From Alphaproteobacteria bacterium (GTDB lineage Bacteria; Pseudomonadota; Alphaproteobacteria; UBA6615): a stretch of 64,000 nucleotides of DNA. How positions within the stretch are numbered: the stretch's first letter is position 1; the number at the start of each line of letters is the position of its first letter. The notes beneath the pieces were generated by a model. The model saw only the letters and a program-made list of their open reading frames with translations, had not been told where the DNA came from and ran no database searches. A program made the translations under genes and the position numbers. Positions 18,494-27,485 of the stretch are shown in pieces. The stretch covers positions 1 through 64,000 of the forward strand of contig SHVS01000002.1 in assembly GCA_009694135.1 (NCBI GenBank). Reading direction: 5' to 3'.

Positions 18494-19279
18494 CTAGGCG
18501 CCAGATGGCAGAGCAAGCGCACCGCCAGTCAGCGCGCTCGTCGGGCCGCGGGCCGCAGCGTCGGTAAAGTAGGTCCCTCGCCGAGCCGCGGTATCGAAAT
18601 CGAAGCCGAAGGCCGCGATGTCGCGTTTGTACCAATCGGCGACGATTTCGATCGTGCGCGCGGTGTAAAAGCCGCGCCAATCCTGGGACATTGCGGTGCT
18701 CACGTTGCGCTTACGGGGTGGCGTACTCAGCCCGAAATAGCGCATGGACTCGTCGTCGAGATGCTCGAAGCGAAGAAGATGCGCGGCGACGCGATCGCTT
18801 GCGTCGGTCACATAGTCAAGCTGCGGGTACCAGCCGCGGATCACGCGGTGCCAAAAGAACGGCTCGCCGCCATAGCGCGACCGCTCCTCAAGAAACCCCT
18901 CGAAGCTCGTCGCCAGGTAGTTTTCGGGCAATCTGCCCTGCGCGACAGCCGTCCGACCGAAGCGGAAGCGCGATACCACACGCGCCCAGGGATTGCGGAT
19001 GATCGCCACCGGCTGCAAGCGCGCGCGCACCGAAGGATGGATGTCCCGCAACCGTGCGTGCTGGAATCCATGATGCTCGCCGCGCGCGTGCATCGCCGCG
19101 GCGACTTCGCGCGTATAGGCGCGGCTCACATGAAAATACGGGTCGGCATTGATGCACCAGCCGCGCAGCGAGGGCACATTCTTGATGGCTACGCCGGCAT
19201 TCTTAGGAATGTGGATAAGCAGGTAGCGCGCCCGGCCAAGGTGATAATTCAGGATCGCTAGCAAATATTTCAGCGGCAT
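18494..19279 (-). CDS. Sulfotransferase family protein
   Basis: The 261-residue protein shows both PAPS-binding elements of the Golgi/carbohydrate-type sulfotransferase fold. The 5' phosphosulfate loop is LLIHIPKNAGVAI (about residues 20-32). The 3' phosphate-binding segment is AIIRNPWARVVSRFRF with conserved R and S. It would transfer sulfate from PAPS to a sugar. Lying in an LPS/glycan operon with four glycosyltransferases, it implies a sulfated surface glycan. Its start follows the GT4 stop by 12 bases. Confidence 0.8.
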   Translation of the reverse strand: MPLKYLLAILNYHLGRARYLLIHIPKNAGVAIKNVPSLRGWCINADPYFHVSRAYTREVAAAMHARGEHHGFQHARLRDIHPSVRARLQPVAIIRNPWARVVSRFRFGRTAVAQGRLPENYLATSFEGFLEERSRYGGEPFFWHRVIRGWYPQLDYVTDASDRVAAHLLRFEHLDDESMRYFGLSTPPRKRNVSTAMSQDWRGFYTARTIEIVADWYKRDIAAFGFDFDTAARRGTYFTDAAARGPTSALTGGALALPSGA

Positions 19280-19291
19280 GGTCGGCCCGGA

Positions 19292-20401
19292 TCATCCATC
19301 CAAGAGGGAACGATAAAGCGCGTTCAACGCCTTGGCTTCGTCCTCGATCCGGAACTGGCGGCAAACATGCGCGCGCGCGTTCCGCCCCAAGCGCTGGCGC
19401 CGCTCCGCGTCCTCGATAATCCCCCGCAGGGACTCGGCGATCGCGCGCGAATCGCCCGGCGGAACCAGGATGCCGGTTTCGCCGTCTTTTACCAGTTCGC
19501 CGAACGCGCCGACGGTCGTCGCCACCACCGGCACGGCGCAAGCCATCGCCTCCAGCGGCGTCAGCCCGAAGCCTTCCCAACGCTGCGGCGCGACGAATAT
19601 GTCGAGCGCCTGGTACCAGCGCGGCATGGCATCGACCGGGACTTCGCCCATGAAATGGATGCGACCGGCGTGGTTCGATGCGTTGACCCTGGCGCGCAGG
19701 GCGCGCTCGAAGCGCGCATGTGCTTCGGTCGCCAGGCCAAGAATGACGCCATGTACCTCGGGATGGTCATCCATGAGCGCGAGCAGCGCATCGATGAAGA
19801 CGTCGGTTCCCTTCTGGTGGCGGATGCGGCCGAAGCAGCCGATGAGCAGACCTGCGGGCAGTCCAAGCTCGGCCCGGATGCGAGCCCGATCCGCGGCGGG
19901 AGCAAACGACTGCACATCAATACCGTGGCGGATCACCGTCGCCGGGCCATGCAGATAGGTTGCCGTTTTGCTTGAGGTCGCCACCACCGCGTCCATGTGC
20001 CCGATCAAGAACCGGGTGAAAGGCTGGTGTACGCGCTGCGAGGCCGAGGTGAACAAGAGCTTCAATCGCTTGCCGAATGCATGGCGCAGGATGAGGCCGA
20101 GCGCCATCTCGACATTGCGCCTTGCGTGCCACACCCGCCAGGGTGATCCCTGTCGGCGCCGGCGGGGAAGCAGCAAGGCCCGCCAAAGACCGATGTGCGG
20201 CACATGCGGCGGCAGGCCCCAGCCAGTCGCGACGATGCCGATCCCGGATGCCTGGAACGGTACCAACCGCACGATGGTCGCGGTCACGCCCGAGAGCCGG
20301 CGCTTGAGGTTGGGGGCCAGCACTTCGATCTGTGCAGCATCGAGAGCTGGAGCCGATTTGCCGGCAGGATGCGAGGGATTCGCGGCGCGCGACTGGGTCA
20401 T
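19292..20401 (-). CDS. Glycosyltransferase family 4 (LPS core mannosyltransferase-like)
   Basis: This 369-residue GT-B enzyme contains IRHGID (donor domain start), FGRIRHQKGTD and the E-x7-E donor motif in EGFGLTPLEAMA. The N-terminal phrase LAPNLKRRLSGVTATIVRLVPFQ followed by GWGLPP resembles the LpcC-type core mannosyltransferases of alphaproteobacteria, an impression from memory rather than an alignment. It is the first gene of the minus-strand operon, starting 19 bases beyond the 3' end of tRNA-Arg, so the operon may share the tRNA transcript. Confidence 0.82.
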   Translation of the reverse strand: MTQSRAANPSHPAGKSAPALDAAQIEVLAPNLKRRLSGVTATIVRLVPFQASGIGIVATGWGLPPHVPHIGLWRALLLPRRRRQGSPWRVWHARRNVEMALGLILRHAFGKRLKLLFTSASQRVHQPFTRFLIGHMDAVVATSSKTATYLHGPATVIRHGIDVQSFAPAADRARIRAELGLPAGLLIGCFGRIRHQKGTDVFIDALLALMDDHPEVHGVILGLATEAHARFERALRARVNASNHAGRIHFMGEVPVDAMPRWYQALDIFVAPQRWEGFGLTPLEAMACAVPVVATTVGAFGELVKDGETGILVPPGDSRAIAESLRGIIEDAERRQRLGRNARAHVCRQFRIEDEAKALNALYRSLLDG

Positions 20402-20419
20402 TCGCCTGCATTGGTATTT

Positions 20420-20496
20420 TGGTGCGCCCGAGAGGATTCGAACCTCTAACCCTCAGATCCGTAGTCTGATACTCTATCCAGTTGAGCTACGGGCGC
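20420..20496 (-). tRNA. tRNA-Arg (anticodon ACG)
   Basis: The 77-base cloverleaf reads from 20496 to 20420 on the minus strand. The acceptor stem is GCGCCCG/CGGGCGC, the T-loop is GTTCGAATC, the anticodon stem is TCAGA/TCTGA with loop CTACGGA, and the CCA is encoded (20420-20422). The anticodon ACG reads CGU, and after A34-to-inosine conversion also CGC and CGA. The required deaminase TadA is encoded at 56.7 kb in this window. Confidence 0.97.
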
Positions 20497-20651
20497 GCTG
20501 CGGGCGACCTTAGAGGCCGGCCGCGTGGGGCGCAAGAAAATCGGCAGCCCGGTACGCGCTTGCTCCCGGCTTGAACCAGAGCCGGGTGGCGCGCCGGTTC
20601 CGCGCACGCTAGACTGCCAACCCTCGGCCCACCCGATTCCAGGGACAAAGC

Positions 20652-21155
20652 ATGCCAAGACCCGCAGGCTGGAAACTTCCGCTCGTCGCCGCCGGCGCGG
20701 TGCTGCTGCTCACCGGCTGCGAAGGCGGTGGCGACCGCTCGTTGTTCGCCGTTCTGACCGGAGCGAAGGATCCCGCCCCGACCCCGGTCGCCCAGGCTGC
20801 CGCCGAGGCGCCAATGCCCGCACCGGGACCAGCGGCCGTCGAGACGGCGCCGCGCCGCCCTTACGTCACCGTGCGCGCGACGACCGGCGACTTGGCCACC
20901 GATCCTGCCTTCGCCAACGCCATCCGCCAAGCACGCACCGCGCGCGGCGCCGAGGCTGGCTTCGAGGTCGTAGCGGTTGCCCCGCGCCCGGCCGACTGGA
21001 CCGTGAATGTGGCCGCTGGGGCCGACGCCGACCGTCAGGCCGAGCAGGTTTTGCGCGCTTTGCGGGCGCTCGGCGTCCCCCCGGAAAAGATCGCGCTCTC
21101 GGGCGAGTTCCAGCGCGCCTTGCCGGCCAGCGAGGTGCGCGTCTATTTGCGCTGA
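20652..21155 (+). CDS. Hypothetical lipoprotein
   Basis: This 167-residue protein starts with a type-II signal peptide whose lipobox is LLTGC, placing the lipidated Cys near residue 23. A Pro/Ala-rich linker follows, then a compact C-terminal domain of about 90 residues (VRATTGDL to YLR). The repeated alternation of DADRQAEQVLRAL and ALGVPPEKI resembles sporulation/OmpA-like angle-peptide folds, but no family is recognised. AGGGA precedes the ATG. Probably outer-membrane anchored. Confidence 0.65.
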   Translation: MPRPAGWKLPLVAAGAVLLLTGCEGGGDRSLFAVLTGAKDPAPTPVAQAAAEAPMPAPGPAAVETAPRRPYVTVRATTGDLATDPAFANAIRQARTARGAEAGFEVVAVAPRPADWTVNVAAGADADRQAEQVLRALRALGVPPEKIALSGEFQRALPASEVRVYLR

Positions 21156-21237
21156 GACCGTCAGGATCGCGCTCTTGGCGCAAGCCTTCCCGGCGCGCAT
21201 ACCGGGCTCACGCCGCCTCCAATTTCAGGCCGGTTCC

Positions 21238-21660
21238 ATGCGCGCCATTGTGTTCGTGATCGCCGCCCTGTTCGCCCTCGCCCCAGCAGTCGCCCAAGAG
21301 ACTGTGCCGGCTGCCGTGCAAGCGGAAATCCGCGGCGTGATCGAACGCCAGCTCGAAGCCTTGAAGCGCGACGACGCGAGCGCCGCTTTCGGCCTGGCGG
21401 CGCCCGTTTTCCGCGCCAAATACGGCACGGCCGAGCGCTTCATGGCGGCGGTGCGTAAGGACTTCGGAGCCATTTACCGGCCGCGCACCGTGACCTACCA
21501 GGACATCGGCTTCGCCGCCGGCAAGCCGGTGCAGAAGATGCTGGTGATCGGCGGCGACGGCAAGGCGGCCATGGCCTATTTCTCGATGGAGAAGCAGGCG
21601 AATGGCGTCTGGCGCGTCGGCGCGCTGGTGGTCACGCCGATCGAAGGCCGCGGCATCTGA
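21238..21660 (+). CDS. DUF4864-like exported protein
   Basis: The 140-residue protein has a cleavable signal peptide (cut near AVAQE) and a single small alpha/beta domain with the pattern [21 protein letters not shown] ... [21 protein letters not shown]. This NTF2-like layout is typical of DUF4864 proteins; function unknown. It stands 8 bases upstream of the phosphoribosyltransferase gene and is likely co-transcribed with it. Confidence 0.72.
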   Translation: MRAIVFVIAALFALAPAVAQETVPAAVQAEIRGVIERQLEALKRDDASAAFGLAAPVFRAKYGTAERFMAAVRKDFGAIYRPRTVTYQDIGFAAGKPVQKMLVIGGDGKAAMAYFSMEKQANGVWRVGALVVTPIEGRGI

Positions 21661-21668
21661 CCGATCCC

Positions 21669-22151
21669 ATGAACGACACCGCGCCCGAACGCAGCTACCC
21701 GGTTTCGTGGGAACAGCTTCACCGCGACGCCAAGGCGCTTGCCTGGCGCCTGGCGGAGAAGGGCCCGTGGAAGGGCGTGGTGGCGATCACGCGCGGCGGG
21801 CTGGTCCCGGCGGCGATTGTGGCGCGCGAACTCGACATCCGGTTGATCGACACCGTGTGCGTCGCCTCCTACGAGCACCAGGCGCAGGGCGCGCTGCAGG
21901 TGCTCAAGGCGCCCACGCTGGTGTCGGATGGATGGCTTATCGTCGACGATCTGGTCGATACCGGCCGCACCGCCAGCGCCGTGCGCAAGCTGCTGCCCAA
22001 GGCGCATTTCGCCACCGTCTATGCCAAGCCGGCCGGCCGCCCCCTGGTCGACACCTTCGTCACCGAGGTGAGCCAGGACACCTGGATCCATTTCCCGTGG
22101 GATCTGGAGCTGCGCTACGCCCAACCGATCGCCGGCGGCGGCAAGGGCTAG
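21669..22151 (+). CDS. gpt: Xanthine(-guanine) phosphoribosyltransferase
   Basis: This 160-residue type-I phosphoribosyltransferase contains the PRPP loop [14 protein letters not shown] at residues 89-102 and the flexible-loop/PPi segment [10 protein letters not shown]. Length and the C-terminal WIHFPWD segment match bacterial XGPRT, which makes XMP and GMP from xanthine and guanine. It converges on the CDP-alcohol phosphatidyltransferase gene, 6 bases away. Confidence 0.9.
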   Translation: MNDTAPERSYPVSWEQLHRDAKALAWRLAEKGPWKGVVAITRGGLVPAAIVARELDIRLIDTVCVASYEHQAQGALQVLKAPTLVSDGWLIVDDLVDTGRTASAVRKLLPKAHFATVYAKPAGRPLVDTFVTEVSQDTWIHFPWDLELRYAQPIAGGGKG

Positions 22152-22157
22152 CGCAGC

Positions 22158-22757
22158 CTACCGCCCGAACAGGGGCGCGCGGAAATGCGCCGCCATGCCG
22201 AGTGCGAAGGCGGGCACGCCGATGGCCGCGGCGGCGATCATCGCCTCGGACCAACCAAGCCACACCGCTAGCGGCAGAATCAGCAGAGCGTCGTCGGGAT
22301 CGAAGCCGGGCGTGAGTTTGATCTCGCCGGCGCGCGCACCCTTCGCCGTCTCCACACGCATGACGATCAGCAGGATCGCGGCGATCGCCACCCCGGCGGC
22401 CGCGCCCATCGCGGGTGCGAGCGCGCCGAATGTCCCGCCGCGCAAGCCCATGCCCAGGGCGAAAAAGGCGATCGCATCACAGAAGCTATCGACCAACAGA
22501 TCATAGCGATGGCCCCCAGGCGAGGACTTGCCCGATTGGCGCGCCAACTCGCCATCGGCGCGATCGAGCAGCATTGATGCAAGGAACAGCGCGGCGCCAA
22601 ACTCACGCGTCGAGACATCGGCCGAAGCCAGGCTGGCGGCGGCGGCGAGACCAAACGCCAGCCGGAGCGTGGTCACCTGATTGGGCGTGACGGCGGTCTT
22701 GGCCAGCGGGCGAACCAGGGGCCGCACCATGCGGTGCAGAAAAGTGTTATGGCTCAC
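22158..22757 (-). CDS. CDP-alcohol phosphatidyltransferase family protein
   Basis: The 199-residue multi-span membrane enzyme carries the complete family signature D-x2-DG-x2-AR-x8-G-x3-D-x3-D in DRADGELAR...GHRYDLLVD (about residues 55-80). It would join a CDP-linked headgroup or alcohol to a lipid. A GTG start at 22757 overlaps the HpnM-like stop by 4 bases (GTGA), so both are translated from one message. A nucleotidyltransferase remnant at 26083 may have supplied its CDP-activated substrate. The product is unknown. Confidence 0.83.
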   Translation of the reverse strand: MSHNTFLHRMVRPLVRPLAKTAVTPNQVTTLRLAFGLAAAASLASADVSTREFGAALFLASMLLDRADGELARQSGKSSPGGHRYDLLVDSFCDAIAFFALGMGLRGGTFGALAPAMGAAAGVAIAAILLIVMRVETAKGARAGEIKLTPGFDPDDALLILPLAVWLGWSEAMIAAAAIGVPAFALGMAAHFRAPLFGR

Positions 22758-23377
22758 TCGCCCGGCCCCTTGGTTCCCGCACGGAACTGGCGGATGCGAT
22801 CCTCGATGCGGTCGAGCAGCCCGGCAAGCCCGTTGCTTTTCAATACCGCGGCGAATTCCGAGCGCTTGACGGCCAATTCGCTGAACTTGCCGTCGAGCAT
22901 GACATCGGCCACGTGCCAGCCGCCCTCGCCCGCGCGGAACATGTAGTTGATCGCGACCGGCTCGCCGGTGGATTTCACCAGCACATTGTTGACGAGAACC
23001 GCGCCGCGCCCGGCCGGGCTTTCGCCCCGGACTTCGAAGCGCTCGCCGGAAAAACCGTCGAAACGGGCGGCGTAGGTCGCGACCGATAGTCGCGTAAAGG
23101 CGTCGATCAGCTTGCTCTGCCCATCCGCGCCGAAGGTCCCCCAATAGGAGCCGGCAGCGGCGCGCGCCATGCCGGCGAAATCGAACACCTCACGCGCCAC
23201 GCCGTCGATCGCCTTGTAGCGGCCCTCGAAGCCGAGTTTGCCTCCACCCTGCATCGCGGCCAGCAGAGTTGCATTGAACTTGGCCGTCTGTTCGCGCGGC
23301 GCGGGCCCGGCCTGCGCCGCCTGGCCGAGCGCGACCGCCAGCAGAAAGCCAAGCAAGCCGCGTCGCAACCAACCCAT
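22754..23377 (-). CDS. hpnM: HpnM / MlaC-like periplasmic lipid-transfer protein
   Basis: This 207-residue exported protein of the Ttg2D/MlaC family has a signal peptide ending near AAQAGP, then the family fold: FDFAGMARAAAGSYW, TRLSVATYAARFDGF and GWHVADVMLDG. Hopanoid clusters often encode such a protein beside the RND exporter HpnN, and it lies divergent from hpnN here, so HpnM is the contextual name. It should shuttle a lipid between membranes. The start at 23377 (MGWLRRG) places a normal signal peptide at the N terminus. Confidence 0.82.
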   Translation of the reverse strand: MGWLRRGLLGFLLAVALGQAAQAGPAPREQTAKFNATLLAAMQGGGKLGFEGRYKAIDGVAREVFDFAGMARAAAGSYWGTFGADGQSKLIDAFTRLSVATYAARFDGFSGERFEVRGESPAGRGAVLVNNVLVKSTGEPVAINYMFRAGEGGWHVADVMLDGKFSELAVKRSEFAAVLKSNGLAGLLDRIEDRIRQFRAGTKGPGE

Positions 23378-23527
23378 CCGGACAATCAACGTGTTTGTCC
23401 GGCCGCCCGGATATTGACTATGGTCGCCGCTGCCCATGCAGTGTCCATCCATGCGAATCGATTCACGCGAAGCCGCGCCCATGGCAATCGTAACAGGCGC
23501 CACGCGGCTTGTCTTTGAGCGCATCCC
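23378..23527. promoter_or_regulatory. Divergent intergenic region between hpnM and hpnN
   Basis: These 150 bases must hold the promoters of both the hpnM pair (minus) and the hpnN operon (plus). No clear -35/-10 pair or operator could be distinguished by eye. Confidence 0.4.
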
Positions 23528-26086
23528 TTGAGCGGCGTTGCTCCGCGAATCGTCCTTTCCTGGACCGGGCTGATGCGGCGTCAGGCGTGGGCCGTCGCCG
23601 TCGTGTCGCTGGTCGCTACGGCCGGAGCAATCGAATTGATCGCCGGGCGATTTGCCATCGATACCTCGACCGAAAACATGATCTCGGCCGAGGTGCCGTT
23701 CCGGCAGCATGGCATCGCCTTCGACCGCGCCTTCCCGGTGCTCAACGATCCGGCGGTGGCGGTCATCGATGCGCCGACCCCGGAGGCGGCCGAGGATGCC
23801 GCCGAGCGCCTGGCCGCGCGCTTGGCCGCCCGCAAGGACCTGTTCCACTCGGTCTTCAACCCTGCCGCCGAACCATTCTTGCGCCGCAACGGATTGCTGT
23901 TGCTGTCTCCGGCGGAGCTGGCCGTGCTCGCCGACCGGCTGGCGGCGACCGAACCGCTGCTGGCGAGTCTGGCGGCCGACATGAGCCTGCGCGGGCTGGC
24001 CGATACCATGGATATCGCACTGAAAGATGCCGCCGCGGCCGACAACGAGGAACTGGCGGAATTTTTGACACGCATCGCCGGTGTCGCGGTGGCGCCGGGC
24101 GGCCTGTCCTGGCTGGAGAGCTTCGCGGGCGAAAAACAGCTCTCGCCACGCGCGTTCCTGCAGACCCAGCCGGTGCGCGATAACGCCTCGCTCAAACCGG
24201 CGGCGGCGGCCATCACCGAGATCCGCGTGGCGGCGCAGGCGCTCGGGATCACGCCCGAGGCCGGGTTTCGCCTCCGCCTGACCGGCCCGCCGGTGCTCGA
24301 CCAGGAAGAACTCGACAGCGTGCAGTTTGGCGGCGTCGCATCGGTCGCCGTCGCCTTTCTGCTCGATGTCGCCCTGCTCGCCATCGGGCTCGCCTCCTGG
24401 CGGCTCGTGGTGGCGGTCACTTTGTGCCTAACGGTCGGGCTCATCTGGACGACGGCGTTTGCGCTGGTTGCCATCGGGCCCTTGAACCTGCTCTCGGTCG
24501 CCTTCGCCGTGCTGTTCATCGGCTTGGCGGTCGATTTCGGCATTCACTATGTGCTGCGATTCCGCGAGGAGCTGGAGCGCGGCATGGAGCGCGCCCGGGC
24601 GCTCGATGATGCGGCAGTCGGCACGGCCGCGGGATTGGTGCTCAGCGCGCTAGCTGCCGCCTGCGGCTTTTTCGCCTTCCTACCGACGAATTATCTCGGA
24701 CTGGCGCAGCTTGGGCTGATCTCGGGCGTCGGCATGTTCATCGCCGTGGTGATCAATTTGTCGCTGCTGCCGGCGCTGCTGACGCTGTTTGGGCCCCAAT
24801 TGGTCGCACCGTTGCGCGTGCGGCTGGCCGCATCGCCGCTGCTCAGCCACCGGCGCGCGATCATCGCCTTGGGCGCGCTTGGGGCCGCCATCGGCCTCGC
24901 CGCCTTGCCGTTTCTGACCACCGACTTTAATCCGCTGAACCTCAAGGACCCGGCGAGCGAATCGGTCGCGACCTTCCTCGATCTCGCGCGCGATGCCGAG
25001 AGCACACCCTACACGATCGACGTGCTCACCCCAACCGCCGAGGCCCCCGCGCTGGCCGAGCGTCTCGCCCGCCTGCCAGAGGTGGCCAGCGTGCGCGACC
25101 TCACGCGTTTTCTGCCCACTCAGCAGGCCGAAAAGCTGGCCATTATTGACGACATGGCGCTGTTCCTCGCGCCGGTAATCGCCGCGCAGCCGAACGGCGG
25201 CGCGCTTGATGCCGTGCAGCGCCGGCAATCAGCCGAACACTTGCTGGCCGCGCTGGATGAGTTCGGGCAAGGCGACGGCGCGGCATCGGCGGCAGCGCAA
25301 GGATTGCATATGGCGCTGCAATCACTGCTGGCCCGTCCGGGCGAAGCGCCACTGGCCGCGTTCGAGCGCGACATCTTCGTGCATTTGCCGCGCCTGATCG
25401 ACCGGCTGCGGCAGGCGCTTGAGGCCGGCCCAGTCACTGCCGATGATCTGCCCGAGAGCCTGCGGGCGCGCTGGGTGGCCGCCGATGGAAACACCCGGCT
25501 GGAAGTGCGGCCGCGCGCCGGCACGGTCGAAAACCAAGCTTTGCTGGACTTCGGCCGAGCCGTGCTCGCCGTCGCGCCGAACGCGATCGGCGCCCCGATC
25601 ACCATTTCCGAGGCGAGCCAAGCGGTCATCGGCGCATTTCTCGAAGCCTCGCTGATCGCCGCCATGTTGATCCTTCTGCTGCTTGGCGGCCAACTCCGCA
25701 ATCTGCGGGACTTGGTCCTGGTGCTGACGCCGCTCGCGCTCGCCGGACTATTGACCGCTGCCTTTGCCGTGGCGTTGGGCATCGCGCTCAACTTCGCCAA
25801 TCTGATCGCGCTACCCTTGCTGCTGGGCTTAGGCGTCGCCAGTGGTTTGCATCTGGTGCTGCGCCACCGCGAGGAAGCAGGCGACGGAGTGCGGCTGATG
25901 GCGTCGAGCACGCCACGCGCGGTCCTATTCAGCGAGCTCACCACGGTCAGTTCCTTCGGCTCGCTGGCGCTATCCGGCCACCCCGGCATGATCAGCATGG
26001 GTGTGCTGCTGACCATCGCGCTCGCCATGACGCTGTTGTCCACCCTCCTCCTGCTGCCGGCGCTGCTGGCGAGACCACACCGATGA
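23528..26086 (+). CDS. hpnN: Hopanoid-associated RND (MMPL) transporter
   Basis: This 852-residue RND superfamily protein has a predicted TM1, a large periplasmic loop (about residues 45-270), five clustered TM segments (about 275-425), a second large loop and a final five-helix bundle (about 700-850). This is the two-repeat layout of HpnN, which moves hopanoids to the outer membrane. The sequence opens with a TTG at 23528; an internal ATG at 23573 would remove part of the first cytoplasmic stretch. The nucleotidyltransferase remnant begins within its stop codon region (overlap of 4 bases). Confidence 0.85.
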   Translation: MSGVAPRIVLSWTGLMRRQAWAVAVVSLVATAGAIELIAGRFAIDTSTENMISAEVPFRQHGIAFDRAFPVLNDPAVAVIDAPTPEAAEDAAERLAARLAARKDLFHSVFNPAAEPFLRRNGLLLLSPAELAVLADRLAATEPLLASLAADMSLRGLADTMDIALKDAAAADNEELAEFLTRIAGVAVAPGGLSWLESFAGEKQLSPRAFLQTQPVRDNASLKPAAAAITEIRVAAQALGITPEAGFRLRLTGPPVLDQEELDSVQFGGVASVAVAFLLDVALLAIGLASWRLVVAVTLCLTVGLIWTTAFALVAIGPLNLLSVAFAVLFIGLAVDFGIHYVLRFREELERGMERARALDDAAVGTAAGLVLSALAAACGFFAFLPTNYLGLAQLGLISGVGMFIAVVINLSLLPALLTLFGPQLVAPLRVRLAASPLLSHRRAIIALGALGAAIGLAALPFLTTDFNPLNLKDPASESVATFLDLARDAESTPYTIDVLTPTAEAPALAERLARLPEVASVRDLTRFLPTQQAEKLAIIDDMALFLAPVIAAQPNGGALDAVQRRQSAEHLLAALDEFGQGDGAASAAAQGLHMALQSLLARPGEAPLAAFERDIFVHLPRLIDRLRQALEAGPVTADDLPESLRARWVAADGNTRLEVRPRAGTVENQALLDFGRAVLAVAPNAIGAPITISEASQAVIGAFLEASLIAAMLILLLLGGQLRNLRDLVLVLTPLALAGLLTAAFAVALGIALNFANLIALPLLLGLGVASGLHLVLRHREEAGDGVRLMASSTPRAVLFSELTTVSSFGSLALSGHPGMISMGVLLTIALAMTLLSTLLLLPALLARPHR

Positions 26087-26496
26087 TCGCCGTGATCCTG
26101 GCGGCCGGCATGGGCAAGCGCTTGAGCCCTGCCGATGGGCGGAACAAGTCGCTGCTCGAATTCGGCGGCGTGACGCTGATGGCGCGCCATTTGTCGATCC
26201 TGACCACAGCCGGGATCACGCGCATCGAGCTGTGCCTCGGTTATCGCGCGACGGCAATCGAAGCCGAGGTCGCGCGCCATGCGGCCCGGCGTGCGGTCAC
26301 GACGCATATCAATGCCGAGTTCGATGCCGGCTCGCTCTTGTCACTGTGGACCGTGCGCGCGGCATTCCAATCCGGCGAGCCTCTCCTGTTCATGGATGCC
26401 GACGCGCTCTACGACCAGCGCATGATCGCGCGCCTGCTCGCCGCCCCCGCCGAGCGCCAAATCTTTCCGCGACTCCTGCCCTTGCCGCCTATATGA
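26083..26496 (+). pseudogene. NTP transferase remnant with internal deletion
   Basis: The first ~128 residues are a normal sugar/choline-phosphate nucleotidyltransferase N terminus: [23 protein letters not shown], then [11 protein letters not shown] with the metal-binding DxD. After [11 protein letters not shown] the expected second half (about 100 residues) is missing and only PRLLPLPPI remains. The stop still overlaps the hpnA start as ATGA, as in an intact operon. This fits an in-frame internal deletion rather than a simple 3' truncation. It probably once made a CDP-alcohol for the phosphatidyltransferase at 22158, and is likely non-functional now. Confidence 0.7.
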
Positions 26497-27485
26497 CCGC
26501 CTTGGTCACTGGCGCAAATGGATTTGTCGGCGCCGCCGTCGTCCGCCGGTTGCTGCGCGACGGCAAGAGCGTGCGCGTGCTGGTGCGCCCCGGCAGCGAC
26601 CGCCGGAACATCGCCGGGCTCCCGGTCGAATTGGTCACCGGCGATTTACGCGATCGCGCCTCGCTGGAACTCGCGCTCAAAGGCTGTGGCGCATTGTTCC
26701 ATGTCGCCGCCGACTATCGGCTGTGGGCCCGCGATCCCAAGGAGATGTTCGCGACAAATGTCGACGGCACGCGCTCGCTGATGCTCGCCGCAGCCGCCGC
26801 CGGTGTGTAGCGCATCGTCTATACCAGCAGCGTGGCGACGCTCGGCTGCGCCGGAGACCGGATTTCGGCCGACGAGGACACGCCGAGCGAATTGGACCAG
26901 ATCATCGGCGCCTATAAGCGCTCCAAGTTCCTGGCCGAGGCGGAAGTGCAGCGCCTGACACGCGACGAAGGCCTGCAGGCAGTGATCGTCAATCCTTCGA
27001 CGCCGATCGGACCAGGCGATATCAAGCCGACACCCACCGGACGGTTGGTATTGGATGCCGCCCGTGGCCGCATTCCCGCTTTCATCGACACCGGACTCAA
27101 CGTCGTGCATGTCGACGACGTTGCCGAGGGCCATGTCCTGGCCTTTACCAAAGGCACGATCGGGCGGCGCTATGTACTGGGCGGCGAGAACATGAGCCTT
27201 CAGCAAATTCTTGCCGCCGTCGCCGCCGTCGCCGGGCGCAAGCCGCCGCGCTTCAAGCTCCCGCATGGGGCGGTGTTGCCGGTCGCCTATGTGGCCGAAT
27301 TCATCGCGCATCTGACCGGCCGCCCGCCACTCGCGACCGTCGATGGCGTGCGCATGGCCAAGAAGCACATGTATTTCTCGTCGGCGCGGGCGGAGCGCGA
27401 GCTTGGCTATCGTGCCCGGCCGGCCGCGGCGGCGTTCGCCGACGCGGTCGCCTGGTTCGCGGACGCAGGATATATGGGCCGATGA
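26493..27485 (+). pseudogene. hpnA: Hopanoid-associated sugar epimerase, interrupted by an in-frame TAG
   Basis: This extended-SDR NAD-dependent epimerase would be about 330 residues. The cofactor motif is VTGANGFVG (G7, G10, G13), and the YxxxK motif is in GAYKRSKF. HpnA-like proteins accompany hopanoid clusters. A TAG at 26808-26810 interrupts the frame between AAAAAGV and RIVYTSSVATLG. The frame is otherwise open and coding on both sides to 27485, so a single base change (GAG to TAG is the simplest) explains it. Unless the stop is read through or is a sequencing error, only a 105-residue fragment is made. It overlaps hpnL by 4 bases. Confidence 0.85.
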
